NCBI RefSeq assembly: GCF_050433125.1
Contig: NZ_JBNPXV010000013.1
Location: 1 to 64,000, forward strand
DNA length: 64,000 nucleotides
Origin: Roseimarinus sediminis
GTDB lineage: Bacteria; Bacteroidota; Bacteroidia; Bacteroidales; Prolixibacteraceae
Direction: 5' to 3'
Below are positions 34,525 through 43,722 of the stretch, one piece after another. Below the pieces are notes generated by a model. That model searched no databases. It worked only from the letters and a program-made list of their open reading frames with translations, and had not been told where the DNA came from. Within the stretch, counting starts at the first letter, position 1; each line of letters starts with the position of its first letter. A program made the translations under genes and the position numbers.

Positions 34525-35904
34525 TCAGCGCAGTTGAGTTCCCAATTTGAAGAAAAAGGTTGATCCCAGGTTCTCGGTGCTTTCAACCCATATTTTTCCA
34601 TTATGCCTTTCGGCTATTTCCCTGCACAGCTGAAGTCCCAATCCACTGCTTGCCTCCCCATCGGTTCCCCTTCGACTGTTTTTACTATCAAAGGTAAAAA
34701 GAGTATCAACCATTTGCTGCTCCATTCCGATGCCTGTATCATGAATTGCAAAAAGTACTGAACCATCACTTTCATGCTTATGCGTAAGTTTGATTGATCC
34801 ATTGGCCGGAGTGAACTTGATTGCATTGCCCACCAGGTTCCTGAAAAGCATTTGAAACATCCGTTCATCTGCTACAATTTTTAAGCGATCGTCAATTTCG
34901 TTATTCAGTTGAATATTTTTTGCTTTGGCATAGTCCTTCAGACTGGAAATTGTAGGATTCATCACATCGCCAAAAGCAAATTCAAGCGGGGCAAAGATGC
35001 TCGTTCCCCTCGAAAAACCTGACCATTCGAGCAGGTTCTCCAACAAATTGCTGGTCGAGATGGCCGTTTTTTCAAGGCTGCTTGCTATTTGTTTATATTG
35101 TTCCGAAGGTAGTTTTTGATTCTTATCGGCCAGCAAACTACTTAAATTCAATACAGATGCAAACGGACCACGTAAATCGTGTGCAAGAATGGCAAAAAAG
35201 CGGTCTTTTTCTGCATTCATCTTTTTTAGCTCAGCCGACTGCTCACTTACTTCGCCATACAAACGCTGATTGATAATGATGATCAGTATAAAATTCCATA
35301 ATATACCAAAAACCGCCGGTGTCAGATAGGTAATAACCTGTACGGTTCCATTCTCAAAAATTGAAGCTATACTATTGAATTTAAGATGGTACAAAAAACG
35401 AAATGTAAAAATAAGTGCATTTAGAAAAAAGATCAACGACAAAACAATGGCTGGTCGTTTAAAATTGGCTGTGTGAAATCGCAGGAACACCCACCCCATA
35501 AGCGAATAGAATATAGCAGCCACCAATGAAAACAAAATGACCCGGCAATTGAGATTCTCGTTAATCAGGGTGAAATATACAATCGAAAGAAGAAAAAGTA
35601 CATAGATTAACCATAAGATATTTTGATTAAAATGAGCCTTCAGAAATCTTATCGAACCCAAAAACATCAAAAGCAGCCCGCCAATTAACAATACATTGCT
35701 CAGGAGGATGGAAAACAACTCCCATTCGGGAAGCGACCTCAGATACAATACAAATAAACCCAGCGACAACAATACAATTCCCAGGGTCCATTCTTTCAAG
35801 CCCCCGTAACGTTTATGTTCTGCTGATAAGAAGTAGAGGAAGACGGCCTGAAAAAACAAAGCAAGCCCCGACACAAACATTAAAGAAAGAATATCCAACT
35901 CCAT
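34525..35904 (-). CDS. Sensor histidine kinase with multi-pass membrane input
   Basis: A 459-residue protein. About 200 residues form seven or eight membrane helices without an obvious extracellular ligand domain; then HisKA with phospho-acceptor LAHDLRGPF near 240 and HATPase with NLVGNAIKF and DTGIGM/GLGLQLC near 350-440. Because the sensing is likely within the membrane, the signal is unknown. It is read on the same strand as the ars operon, upstream of arsR, with about 45 bases after its stop, but the ars operon has its own promoter. No partner response regulator is adjacent. Confidence 0.85.
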   Translation of the reverse strand: MELDILSLMFVSGLALFFQAVFLYFLSAEHKRYGGLKEWTLGIVLLSLGLFVLYLRSLPEWELFSILLSNVLLIGGLLLMFLGSIRFLKAHFNQNILWLIYVLFLLSIVYFTLINENLNCRVILFSLVAAIFYSLMGWVFLRFHTANFKRPAIVLSLIFFLNALIFTFRFLYHLKFNSIASIFENGTVQVITYLTPAVFGILWNFILIIIINQRLYGEVSEQSAELKKMNAEKDRFFAILAHDLRGPFASVLNLSSLLADKNQKLPSEQYKQIASSLEKTAISTSNLLENLLEWSGFSRGTSIFAPLEFAFGDVMNPTISSLKDYAKAKNIQLNNEIDDRLKIVADERMFQMLFRNLVGNAIKFTPANGSIKLTHKHESDGSVLFAIHDTGIGMEQQMVDTLFTFDSKNSRRGTDGEASSGLGLQLCREIAERHNGKIWVESTENLGSTFFFKLGTQLR

Positions 35905-36017
35905 ATACCAAACAATCCGATTTACGATCCAAAATTTGACCGGCCAATATAATAAAAATCACTTTTTAGTATTAACAGCAAAAATGTAAGATTGATTGAG
36001 GGCTCGAAGATTTTTGA

Positions 36018-36611
36018 TTAAAATAGCAGTGATCCTGACTGAAAAATCAGGAAGCCATTCAGTGCAAAGCGCACGATACGCGCCAGGCTAAACAGGGAAT
36101 ATTTCCGGTATTGGTATTCCATAGCACCCATTACCAGTGAGATGGTAGCCCAGGGAAGTGGCGTAAGCGCAGAGATAATGATGATTAAACCACCAAATTT
36201 ATTTACAATGGGCAGGTATTTTGTCATAAAAGGCTTTTTCTTCACCCTTTTGCCCAAAATATGAGCGAGTGATCGGCCGCCCCAAAAAGCCAGGTGCCCG
36301 GCTCCCATCGAAACCGCTGCAAAAAATACAATATTGAGAATATAACTGCCCGTATCGCCCGCTTTGATGGCCCAGAACATAAATATTTCAGGAGGAAGCA
36401 GGCCAAAAAACACTTCTGAAGCGACGTAAATAAGGTGAATGATCAGACTATTACCATAGAATTTCTCAATCCAATATTCCGGATCGTGGTCAAAATACAA
36501 TTCTTTAAATAATACGATCAATGCAAACAACACAAGCAGTGACAGGAGTGCCTGCAATGCGTATTTTAAGACAAAATTTTTCCTTTCACTCATCCTGAAC
36601 AACTTTCCCAT
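36018..36611 (-). CDS. VTT-domain (DedA superfamily) membrane protein
   Basis: About 197 residues with four to five membrane helices. It has the VTT/SNARE-associated pattern: GLLPPEIFMFWAIKAG, then MGAGHLAFWGGRSLAH, and ISALTPLPWATISLVMG, comparable to the re-entrant loops of DedA and YqaA proteins. Those are lipid carrier flippases or scramblases. A TAATTTTG (-7) at 36641-36648 places transcription start near 36634, so the ATG at 36641 is excluded and 36611 (or 36593) is favoured. Confidence 0.72.
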   Translation of the reverse strand: MGKLFRMSERKNFVLKYALQALLSLLVLFALIVLFKELYFDHDPEYWIEKFYGNSLIIHLIYVASEVFFGLLPPEIFMFWAIKAGDTGSYILNIVFFAAVSMGAGHLAFWGGRSLAHILGKRVKKKPFMTKYLPIVNKFGGLIIIISALTPLPWATISLVMGAMEYQYRKYSLFSLARIVRFALNGFLIFQSGSLLF

Positions 36612-36640
36612 CCCCAAATTTTTAATTTCGAAAAACCTCA

Positions 36641-36648
36641 CAAAATTA
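36641..36648 (-). promoter_or_regulatory. -7 element of the VTT-domain gene
   Basis: Minus strand TAATTTTG, an exact TAnnTTTG. It decides that the ATG at 36641 is not the start. Confidence 0.4.
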
Positions 36649-36856
36649 ACGTTTTAGCTACATCAACCGGTACAAGTCAGGTTAAATGATGGTTATTTTA
36701 GCTGACAGGAAACACGAAAGCATGCCATCTTCCATTTTCGTCAACAGCAACTTACCGTCTTGCGATCTGATATAAAACATCGTGTCCGAAAACTTATTAT
36801 TTAGTAGAAAAACCACTAAATTCAGCGCCTTTAGCAAGTTTAAAGAAAGAATTAGA

Positions 36857-37519
36857 ATGAAGGCATACTGCAAACTTTGTCATTACGATGGTCCTTTCGA
36901 ACAAATCAACGACCGGTTGAATCGTACCTTACACAAATGCCCCCATTGTAAGCTGGTATTTGCCAAAAGAGATTATTTGCCCCGTCAAACAGACGAGAAA
37001 GCACGTTATAAAGAACACAACAACAGCATCGAAGACAAGGGCTATGTCCGATTTCTAATGCAGGCAATTCATCCTGCATTGGCCTATCTTTTACCTGAAA
37101 GCAAAGGGTTGGACTATGGTTGCGGGCCGGTTCCCGTTTTAAGTCAGCTCTTGAATAAAAAGGGACTCGCCTGCATGAATTTTGATCCGTTTTTCTTCCC
37201 CGAGCTGTCCGAAGGCCCCTTCGATTATCTGTTTGCCACCGAATGCTTTGAGCATTTTTTTGAACCTGAAAAGGAAATGCAGCAAATAAGCAAACTGCTC
37301 AACCCGGGGGGATTACTCATTGTAATGACTGATTTCTGGAGCGAAAAGGTGGATTTCAGTAAGTGGTATTATTCCCGCGATCGAACGCACGTATCCTTTT
37401 ATAGTGAACACACTTTTGATTGGATGGCAAAAAATTTTGGCTTTGAAATTGTTTTTTCCGATCATCAGCGGGTAATTATTCTCAGGAAAAAATCTGGTTC
37501 GAATTCCAATTCTTTTTAG
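36857..37519 (+). CDS. Class I SAM methyltransferase with N-terminal zinc ribbon
   Basis: From ATG at 36857 the protein has 220 residues. Cys5/Cys8 and Cys28/Cys31 form a four-cysteine knuckle like that of RlmA-type rRNA methyltransferases and related proteins. The SAM-binding start is GLDYGCGP near 86; TECFEHF and LNPGGLLIVMTDFW follow. Substrate unknown. It is alone on its strand, with its 3' end 54 bases from the DksA-like gene. Confidence 0.8.
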   Translation: MKAYCKLCHYDGPFEQINDRLNRTLHKCPHCKLVFAKRDYLPRQTDEKARYKEHNNSIEDKGYVRFLMQAIHPALAYLLPESKGLDYGCGPVPVLSQLLNKKGLACMNFDPFFFPELSEGPFDYLFATECFEHFFEPEKEMQQISKLLNPGGLLIVMTDFWSEKVDFSKWYYSRDRTHVSFYSEHTFDWMAKNFGFEIVFSDHQRVIILRKKSGSNSNSF

Positions 37520-37573
37520 AAAAAGATGCCTTGTTGAATCAACTGCAACAAAAGGAAGCAATCTGAATTTTTT

Positions 37574-37909
37574 TCAACGTTTCAAGCACGATGCACACAA
37601 CCTGATCTCGGGTCTTAGTTTCAAACGCTCAAAAGGAAGTTCCTGATGGCACGAAGCACAGGAACCAAAATCAGGATCATTACTCATTCGCTGTGCCATT
37701 GCCAGCTGATCGAGCCGGTTTTCCATATTACTAATACTGGCTTTTACAATACTGTTGTTGTTAATGGCATCCATGCGCGAAACACGGCCAATGGCATCGT
37801 CGGGTGTTACCGAACCGCTTAGTTCCTTTAAATCTTCAACTTTCTTTTTAAGTTTTTCCTGCTCGGACTGAATGATTTCGATTAAAAGCTTGCGTTCTTC
37901 TTTGGTCAT
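37574..37909 (-). CDS. TraR/DksA-type zinc finger protein
   Basis: A 111-residue protein: a helical hairpin (about 5-75) and a C4 zinc finger with Cys84, Cys87, Cys105 and Cys108. Asp37/Asp38 near the turn could match the coiled-coil tip acids of DksA, though the family is diverse. Such proteins bind RNA polymerase through its secondary channel and change promoter output. A -7 element CAAATATA on the plus strand lies at 37927, giving a very short leader. Confidence 0.85.
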   Translation of the reverse strand: MTKEERKLLIEIIQSEQEKLKKKVEDLKELSGSVTPDDAIGRVSRMDAINNNSIVKASISNMENRLDQLAMAQRMSNDPDFGSCASCHQELPFERLKLRPEIRLCASCLKR

Positions 37910-37926
37910 AATTTTTTGCTAAAGGT

Positions 37927-37934
37927 CAAATATA
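37927..37934 (-). promoter_or_regulatory. -7 element of the DksA-like gene
   Basis: Minus strand TATATTTG, an exact TAnnTTTG, about 18 bases before the ATG. No good -33 match. Confidence 0.35.
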
Positions 37935-37999
37935 ATGATTATTTGCCGGCAGTTTGATGTCAATTTAATATCAAATTTTAAGTTTGTGCCCTCACTTAA

Positions 38000-38077
38000 T
38001 TGGCAACTCAACAAGATCGGTCTACTTTTGCGCCCGCCTTAAATAACTAACCTATTGGTACCAGCAACTATGCTGGT
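38000..38077 (+). promoter_or_regulatory. Promoter and leader hairpin of the SulP gene
   Basis: TACTTTTG (38023-38030) is an exact -7 element with TTGG near 38000-38003 upstream. The leader then has ACCAGCA-ACTA-TGCTGGT (38060-38077), a perfect 7-bp hairpin, about 80 bases before the start codon. Its role is not known; it may be a regulatory RNA element. Confidence 0.4.
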
Positions 38078-38159
38078 GAAAATCACAGGAACATTTATAA
38101 ACAAAGGTCGATGCCACGAATTGCAACGACAGGAATAACTATTGATTTAAAATTATAGC

Positions 38160-39692
38160 ATGAGAAAAATCTTTAATCTGTTCGATTTAAGACAAAAAGT
38201 AGATTACAAAACTGAAATTCTTTCGGGTTTAACCGTAGCACTGGCCTTAATCCCCGAAGCAATTGCCTTTGCCCTGATAGCCGGCCTGTCGCCACTAACC
38301 GGTCTTTATGCTGCATTTGTTGTTGGGCTGGTTACTTCCATTCTGGGAGGACGCCCGGGTATGATTTCAGGAGCTACCGGAGCAGTGGCCGTGGTAATCG
38401 CTTCTCTGGCCCTTAGCCATGGTCCGGAATACATTTTTGCTACCGTGATTCTGGCCGGAGTTATTCAAATGCTGGCCGGAATACTTAAGCTGGGTAAATT
38501 CATGCGCCTGGTACCGCACCCGGTAATCTTTGGTTTTGTCAACGGACTGGCAATCATTATCTTCATGGCACAACTCGAACAGTTTAAAGATTCATCAGGA
38601 AACTGGCTGAGTGGAACACCACTCTACCTATTGCTCGGACTGGTGTTGCTCACCATGCTCATCATTTGGGGACTGCCCAAACTAACCAAGGCGGTACCGG
38701 CTTCACTTACTGCCATACTTGTTATTTTTGGACTGGTTACCGTTTTTAATATCGACACCAAAACAGTGGGAGATCTGGCTTCGATTAAAGGCGGCTTTCC
38801 TCCTTTTCACATTCCCAAAGTACCTTTTACCATCGATTCGATTGTTACCATTTTCCCCTATGCCGTAATCATGGCAGGTGTAGGACTGATCGAAAGCCTG
38901 CTTACTTTAAATATTGTGGATGAAATTACCGAAACCCGTGGTCGCGGCAACAAGGAAGCCGTGGCCCAGGGAACTGCCAATATTCTATCCGGTTTGTTTT
39001 CGGGAATGGGAGGCTGTGCCATGATCGGACAAAGCCTGATCAACATCTCATCGGGAGCACGGGCCCGCTTATCGGGCATTGTTGCAGCAGTAATGCTGTT
39101 AGTTTTCATCATGTTTGGTGCCGGATTGATTGAAAAACTCCCCATGGCAGCACTTACCGGACTGATGATTATGGTGGCCATTGGAACCTTTGAGTGGGCC
39201 AGCCTGCGTACTTTTAACCGCATGCCCAAATCCGACATTTTTGTGATGGTAATGGTGACCCTGGTTACCGTATTTCTGCACAACCTTGCTCTGGCCGTAC
39301 TTATAGGGGTAATTATTGCAGCCCTGGTATTTGCCTGGGACAATGCCAAGCGCATCAGGGCCAGAAAATATGTCGATGAAAAGGGGGTAAAGCATTACGA
39401 AATTTACGGGCCGCTCTTTTTTGGCTCCACGGCAGTTTTCAACGAAAAGTTCGATGTGTTAAACGATCCCGATGAGGTCATCATCGATTTTGCCGAAAGC
39501 CGGATTGCCGACATGTCGGGCATCGAAGCACTGAATAAACTCACCGAGCGCTACAACAAAGTTGGTAAAAAGTTGCACCTGCGCCACCTGAGTGCCGACT
39601 GCCGTCAGCTCCTCCACAATGCCAATGCCATCATCGATGTGAATATCATTGAAGACCCAACCTACAAGGTGGCGGTGAACAAGATAAAATAA
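38160..39692 (+). CDS. SulP-family anion transporter with STAS domain
   Basis: A 510-residue protein: about 12-14 membrane segments in the first 385 residues, and a cytoplasmic STAS domain (about 405-505) with DMSGIEALNKL near its centre. SulP proteins carry sulfate, bicarbonate or other anions; several Bacteroidetes members are probably sodium:bicarbonate or sulfate carriers. The conserved phrase ALIPEAIAFALIAGLSP near the start is the SulP signature. Substrate cannot be read. A terminator follows. Confidence 0.88.
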   Translation: MRKIFNLFDLRQKVDYKTEILSGLTVALALIPEAIAFALIAGLSPLTGLYAAFVVGLVTSILGGRPGMISGATGAVAVVIASLALSHGPEYIFATVILAGVIQMLAGILKLGKFMRLVPHPVIFGFVNGLAIIIFMAQLEQFKDSSGNWLSGTPLYLLLGLVLLTMLIIWGLPKLTKAVPASLTAILVIFGLVTVFNIDTKTVGDLASIKGGFPPFHIPKVPFTIDSIVTIFPYAVIMAGVGLIESLLTLNIVDEITETRGRGNKEAVAQGTANILSGLFSGMGGCAMIGQSLINISSGARARLSGIVAAVMLLVFIMFGAGLIEKLPMAALTGLMIMVAIGTFEWASLRTFNRMPKSDIFVMVMVTLVTVFLHNLALAVLIGVIIAALVFAWDNAKRIRARKYVDEKGVKHYEIYGPLFFGSTAVFNEKFDVLNDPDEVIIDFAESRIADMSGIEALNKLTERYNKVGKKLHLRHLSADCRQLLHNANAIIDVNIIEDPTYKVAVNKIK

Positions 39693-39713
39693 GTTGCTTT
39701 ACATCAGAATATT

Positions 39714-39746
39714 ATAAGGGATCTGTCTTCAGCATCCCTTATTTTT
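39714..39746 (+). terminator. Terminator after the SulP gene
   Basis: ATAAGGGAT (39714-39722) and ATCCCTTAT (39734-39742) form a 9-bp stem followed by TTTT. Confidence 0.8.
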
Positions 39747-39932
39747 AAGGTGAAAACTTCCGCTGGCAAATGAACAGCCTCCACCGCATAAACAACAGCT
39801 TTTCATAGCATATTTTCACTACTCATTTTACTGTTGAAGTTCCTGCCCAAAAAATGTCAAGTGATTTTTAAAAAAAGACTTGACATTAAATTTTAAACAC
39901 TTGATGTTTTCCCAGAGCATTGAATTAACGAA

Positions 39933-40703
39933 CTACGGCCTGATCTTTTCAAACAAGCCCATCAGTTTTGCCCGGTAGATTTCGCGAATTTCGGCTTCGT
40001 GCTCACCGATGGGTTTTACGGGAATCAGATCGGTGAGCTCCGTGTAATTCAGCTCGCTTTGAAACATCAGATTGATGGAGCCTTCGAGGGTTTTCACAAG
40101 GGCTTCGGAGCTTTCGTGCGGTGTGAGGCCCATTTGCGATCCAAGGCGAAGCATTTCGTCCCACTGAAACCAGAAATAGGTAGGCAGCATGGCCGAAACC
40201 AGCGCATAGGCTTCAAGCTGGTTTTCCTTCACTTCAAAAACACTTCCCAAATTCGACAACAAGCCCATCAGGTCGGCCTTTTCGGAGGAATCGAAACCGG
40301 AAGCAAAGGCTATAGGGTTGAATCCTTCGTTAATGTACGATGTGGCGTTGGGAATCATGCGTGCAATGTTTTTACACTTTAGTTTCGACTGAATTTTCCC
40401 GATCGAAATTTTAGGCGCCAGCGAAATTACACTAGCTTCGTCTGAAACCAGGGTTTCAATTTTTTCAAGCATTTCCATTATTGCCGGCGGATGCAGTGCC
40501 ATGAAGACCATGCTTTGGCTGGCTGCCTCTTCGAGCGTGACCACCTGTACCGACGGAAACTGCTTTTTCAGTTTTTCAAGTACTTCAGTATCGATATCGT
40601 AAACCAATACCTTTTCAAAAGTTCTGTTTTTATTGGCTAAGGCCTGAAGAATAATTCGGGTTATCCGGCCTCCGCCAATGAAGCTTAATGCGGTTGTTTT
40701 CAT
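39933..40703 (-). CDS. Pyrroline-5-carboxylate reductase-like NAD(P)-binding protein
   Basis: A 256-residue protein with an N-terminal Rossmann fold (SFIGGGRITRIIL near 7) and a helical C-terminal domain of the ProC layout. The ProC signature region (TALSGSGPAY type) is not present; ALVSAMLPTYFWFQWDEM occupies the spot, so a different substrate is likely. It is the last gene on the strand of the second arsenic cluster, 84 bases after the permease. Its link to arsenic is only by position. Confidence 0.65.
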   Translation of the reverse strand: MKTTALSFIGGGRITRIILQALANKNRTFEKVLVYDIDTEVLEKLKKQFPSVQVVTLEEAASQSMVFMALHPPAIMEMLEKIETLVSDEASVISLAPKISIGKIQSKLKCKNIARMIPNATSYINEGFNPIAFASGFDSSEKADLMGLLSNLGSVFEVKENQLEAYALVSAMLPTYFWFQWDEMLRLGSQMGLTPHESSEALVKTLEGSINLMFQSELNYTELTDLIPVKPIGEHEAEIREIYRAKLMGLFEKIRP

Positions 40704-40787
40704 AGTTAATAGTTTTAAAAATTCAGATGATGGCTAAGACTAAGGTTAAGGTTGAGATTAAGTATTGTTTTTGATTTTTCTTCACTA

Positions 40788-42131
40788 TTAAAACAAAGAT
40801 CCGTAGGTCATTCCCGAAATGGTGGCCATAATTATCACCAGCAACACATAAACAGCCGTTTTCTGATTTCCCAACACACCGCGTATAACCAGCATGTTGG
40901 GCAGCGAAAGCGATGGTCCGGCCAACAAGAGGGCCAAAGCGGGTCCCTTTCCCATGCCCGAAGCAATCAGTCCCTGCAAAATGGGGACTTCGGTGAGGGT
41001 CGCGAAGTACATAAAGGCCCCCACGATGGAAGCAAAGAAGTTGGAGAAAACTGAATTTCCGCCAACCAATGTTGTAATCCATTCATTGGGAATCACCCCG
41101 GCAATACTCACATCGTCGTGGTTCGATCCGAGCAAAAAGCCTGCAGTTACCACACCAATGGCCAACATGGGCATAATTTGCTTTGTAAAGTCCCAGGCCG
41201 AAAGGGTCCATTCCTTGTTGTCAGAATCCCTTTTGTCGTAAAGTGTTATCACGCTCAGTGCAGCAATGGCCACCAATACAGGAAGTAAAGGACTTAACTT
41301 TGGATTTGGGATGAACGCAGTGGCCAGCAGCGCCGAGGCAACAGTGGCTAAAACAGCTCCCAATACCCACTGCCACTTAATTTTCAAAATAAAAATGAGC
41401 GACCAGGCCAGAAACAAAGCAAAGAATCCGGTAATGTACCATTTGTAAGCCCAGATGTAAAACCAGGCACTGCTGGTATCGCCTTCGCCGGGAGCACCCC
41501 AGTTGGCAAAAACAAGAATTAAAACCAGGGTGAAAAAATGAAACGAAGTTTTCCACATGGGCCGTTTTTCCGGCTCGGGAACAATGTTCATCTGCTCTTC
41601 TTTTTTCACCTTTTCTTCTTTGCGGTAAATGATCGACATGGCCGAACCAATCACGATGCTAAACACCACCGCGCCAATGGTACGGGCAAGCCCCATCTCG
41701 AATCCCAGAATGCGGGCGGTTAGTATGATGGCCAGAATATTAATGGCCGGCCCCGAATACAAAAAAGCGATGGCAGGGCCTAAACCGGCACCGCGCTTAT
41801 AAATACTCGAAAACAAGGGCAAAATGGTACAGGAGCACACGGCCAGTATCGTTCCCGAAACAGAAGCCACGGTATAAGCCAGCCACTTTTTGGCATTGGC
41901 CCCAAAATATTTAAGCACCGAACCCTGACTCACGAAAATGGCAATCACCCCTGCGATGAAAAAAGCCGGAAGCAGACACAATACCACATGCTCACGTGCA
42001 TACCATTTTACCAAATCGAAGGTCGCTGCTATGGCCGTATTGAAACGGGCACTCTCGATGGGCATAAAGAAGGCGGCCCCAAACACCAGGGCGATCCAGA
42101 GCAGAATTTTAATTTCTTTCTTAGTTTCCAT
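40788..42131 (-). CDS. ArsP-type (PF03773) organoarsenical permease
   Basis: A 447-residue protein with about ten to twelve membrane helices. The first half has VCSCTILPLFSSIYKRGAG near 100, a cysteine pair and loop typical of the DUF318/ArsP_1 permease family, and a long middle with few charges and a second conserved block AGAGMGPALALLLAGPS-like near 390. ArsP permeases export trivalent organoarsenicals. It has its own ArsR-type operator 27 bases upstream of the start and lies next to the ars cluster, which supports the role. Confidence 0.72.
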   Translation of the reverse strand: METKKEIKILLWIALVFGAAFFMPIESARFNTAIAATFDLVKWYAREHVVLCLLPAFFIAGVIAIFVSQGSVLKYFGANAKKWLAYTVASVSGTILAVCSCTILPLFSSIYKRGAGLGPAIAFLYSGPAINILAIILTARILGFEMGLARTIGAVVFSIVIGSAMSIIYRKEEKVKKEEQMNIVPEPEKRPMWKTSFHFFTLVLILVFANWGAPGEGDTSSAWFYIWAYKWYITGFFALFLAWSLIFILKIKWQWVLGAVLATVASALLATAFIPNPKLSPLLPVLVAIAALSVITLYDKRDSDNKEWTLSAWDFTKQIMPMLAIGVVTAGFLLGSNHDDVSIAGVIPNEWITTLVGGNSVFSNFFASIVGAFMYFATLTEVPILQGLIASGMGKGPALALLLAGPSLSLPNMLVIRGVLGNQKTAVYVLLVIIMATISGMTYGSLF

Positions 42132-42157
42132 AATAAAGGATCATGTTCTATCATTCG

Positions 42158-42179
42158 TTATTCGTAGAAATACGAATAA
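42158..42179 (-). promoter_or_regulatory. ArsR operator of the permease gene
   Basis: TTATTCGTA-GAAA-TACGAATAA: arms of 9 bases, perfect, with a 4-base spacer, 27 bases upstream of the permease ATG. The TTCGTA-N4-TACGAA core is the best version of the motif shared by three ars-linked sites. Confidence 0.65.
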
Positions 42180-42264
42180 TCTGATTAAAAAAATTTGAAA
42201 AAAGGATGTCGGCTATTTCAAAAGTGCCCTGTTGATTTGAGCGTTCAATTCACCGTTTTAATGC

Positions 42265-42966
42265 TTACAGGAAAAAGATCACCACAAAGTAGATCCCCAC
42301 GCCAATAAACAGCAGGGCCACCACACGTCGAAACCACAATTCGAAAGCTTTTAGTTTGTTATAGATGCCGCCAATTGATCCCACCGAGAAGGCAATGAAC
42401 CAGGCAAACAAAACCACCGGAATTCCTGTTGCCAGGGCAAATACCACGGGCAGATACAAACCCGATGCACTGCCAATGGTCATTGGAATCAGCATGCCAA
42501 AATAGAGCACTCCGCTGTAGGGGCAAAAGGCCAGGGCAAAAACAATTCCAAGCAACAGGGCTCCCCAATAACCCCTTCGTGAACGATTTTCCATTTTTTC
42601 GGCCAATGAGCCCATGCCCGGAATTTTGATCCGCTTGAACACACCCAGCATAAACAAGCCTATAATTATCATCAAGGGACCCAACAGTTTTTCCCCCCAG
42701 CCTGAAAAGAAGCTCTGAAGATGAAACTGTTCAGCACCGAAGAAGAACAGCAAGCCAATGGTGGTATACGAAATGGCACGACCCAGGGTATAGATCAGTC
42801 CGTTGTAGAACACCCTTTGCCGGCTTTCAATGTCTTTACTGATAAAGCCAATGGCCGTAATGTTGGTAGCCAGCGGGCAGGGACTGATGGCAGTCATCAG
42901 TCCCAGCACGAAAGCCGACAGGAGTGGCCACTGTGAGTTTTCAAAGAAATTTTGTAAAACTTCCAT
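42265..42966 (-). CDS. ArsG-family organoarsenical efflux permease (CcdA-like)
   Basis: A 233-residue protein with six membrane helices. It has SPCPLATNI (Cys30) in helix 1 and AFCPYSG (Cys148) in helix 4, the paired cysteine motifs of CcdA/DsbD-like electron and efflux carriers. This matches the family named ArsG in Bacteroidetes and Shewanella, which with ArsE and ArsF confers resistance to aromatic arsenicals. It follows the two thioredoxin-like genes closely (6 and 10 bases), which strengthens the call. Confidence 0.75.
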   Translation of the reverse strand: MEVLQNFFENSQWPLLSAFVLGLMTAISPCPLATNITAIGFISKDIESRQRVFYNGLIYTLGRAISYTTIGLLFFFGAEQFHLQSFFSGWGEKLLGPLMIIIGLFMLGVFKRIKIPGMGSLAEKMENRSRRGYWGALLLGIVFALAFCPYSGVLYFGMLIPMTIGSASGLYLPVVFALATGIPVVLFAWFIAFSVGSIGGIYNKLKAFELWFRRVVALLFIGVGIYFVVIFFL

Positions 42967-42972
42967 TGGCTA

Positions 42973-43419
42973 CTACATCGATTGGATGGTTTCCTTTAAC
43001 TTTTCGTTGAATTTCTCCGGACTTGTACGTGCATACATAAAGGCATCGTTGGTCAGATTGACCACCTTATCGCCCTTAATGACCAGCAGGGTTTGACCAT
43101 TGATTTTGTATTTCTTAATCAAGGGGTTTTTCTTATCCTCTTCACGATTAATCGACTGGAAAGGCACCTTGTCGCTGTATGCTTCCTTCAATGTTTTCAC
43201 TGTCTCGTCCTCAACTGCCTGGCAGGTGGCACAACGCCTGGTGGCATGAAAGTACAGCACCTGAACATCGGCAACATCAGCATGCTGGGCCAGCGCAGTT
43301 TCTTCGGCACAGGCAGTGGCACAATTAACGGTTGCTGCTGCACTGCTGCAACACTGGGCATTCACCTGAGTGATGGCCATTAACAGCATTGCGCTTACGA
43401 TTAAAATAGTTTTCATCAT
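42973..43419 (-). CDS. Secreted thioredoxin-fold protein, ArsF-like
   Basis: A 148-residue protein with a Sec signal (cleavage after about residue 21, VNAQ) and then a cysteine-rich stretch (Cys23, Cys24, Cys33, Cys37). Cys63/Cys66 form CATC in a thioredoxin-like fold (TRRCATCQAVED). It lies between an ArsE-like protein and ArsG, 10 and 6 bases away, and probably handles arsenical-thiol exchange outside the cytoplasm. The position, not the fold, supports the ArsF comparison. Confidence 0.65.
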   Translation of the reverse strand: MMKTILIVSAMLLMAITQVNAQCCSSAAATVNCATACAEETALAQHADVADVQVLYFHATRRCATCQAVEDETVKTLKEAYSDKVPFQSINREEDKKNPLIKKYKINGQTLLVIKGDKVVNLTNDAFMYARTSPEKFNEKLKETIQSM

Positions 43420-43429
43420 GGTAACTGGT

Positions 43430-43693
43430 TTATTTGCTTATTAAAGATTTTATTTCGTCAACTGAGGGAACACGTCCTTTTAGCACAACTTTTCCATTAA
43501 CTACCAGTGCGGGCGTCGACATTACACCATAATTCATAATTTCAACAATGTCTTCGACTTTTGATACGGTGGCATCAATTCCTGTTTGGGATACTGCATC
43601 GAGGGTTGCTTTCTCGAGTGACTTGCACTTGGGGCAACCAGTACCCAAAACTTTGATCTCCATTCCTGCTGGCTTTAAATTTTGTATATCCAT
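43430..43693 (-). CDS. TM0996/MTH895-family thioredoxin-like protein, ArsE-like
   Basis: An 87-residue thioredoxin-fold protein with active-site CPKC (Cys20, Cys23) and VMSTPALVVNGKVV near 55-70, the cis-proline strand. The family is small cytoplasmic redox proteins, some working with DsbD/CcdA-type membrane partners. ArsEFG clusters have such a protein with ArsG. It lies 29 bases after arsR and starts the series arsE-arsF-arsG. Confidence 0.75.
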   Translation of the reverse strand: MDIQNLKPAGMEIKVLGTGCPKCKSLEKATLDAVSQTGIDATVSKVEDIVEIMNYGVMSTPALVVNGKVVLKGRVPSVDEIKSLISK

Positions 43694-43722
43694 GTATTTT
43701 TTTTTAGATGATTCCCAATAAT

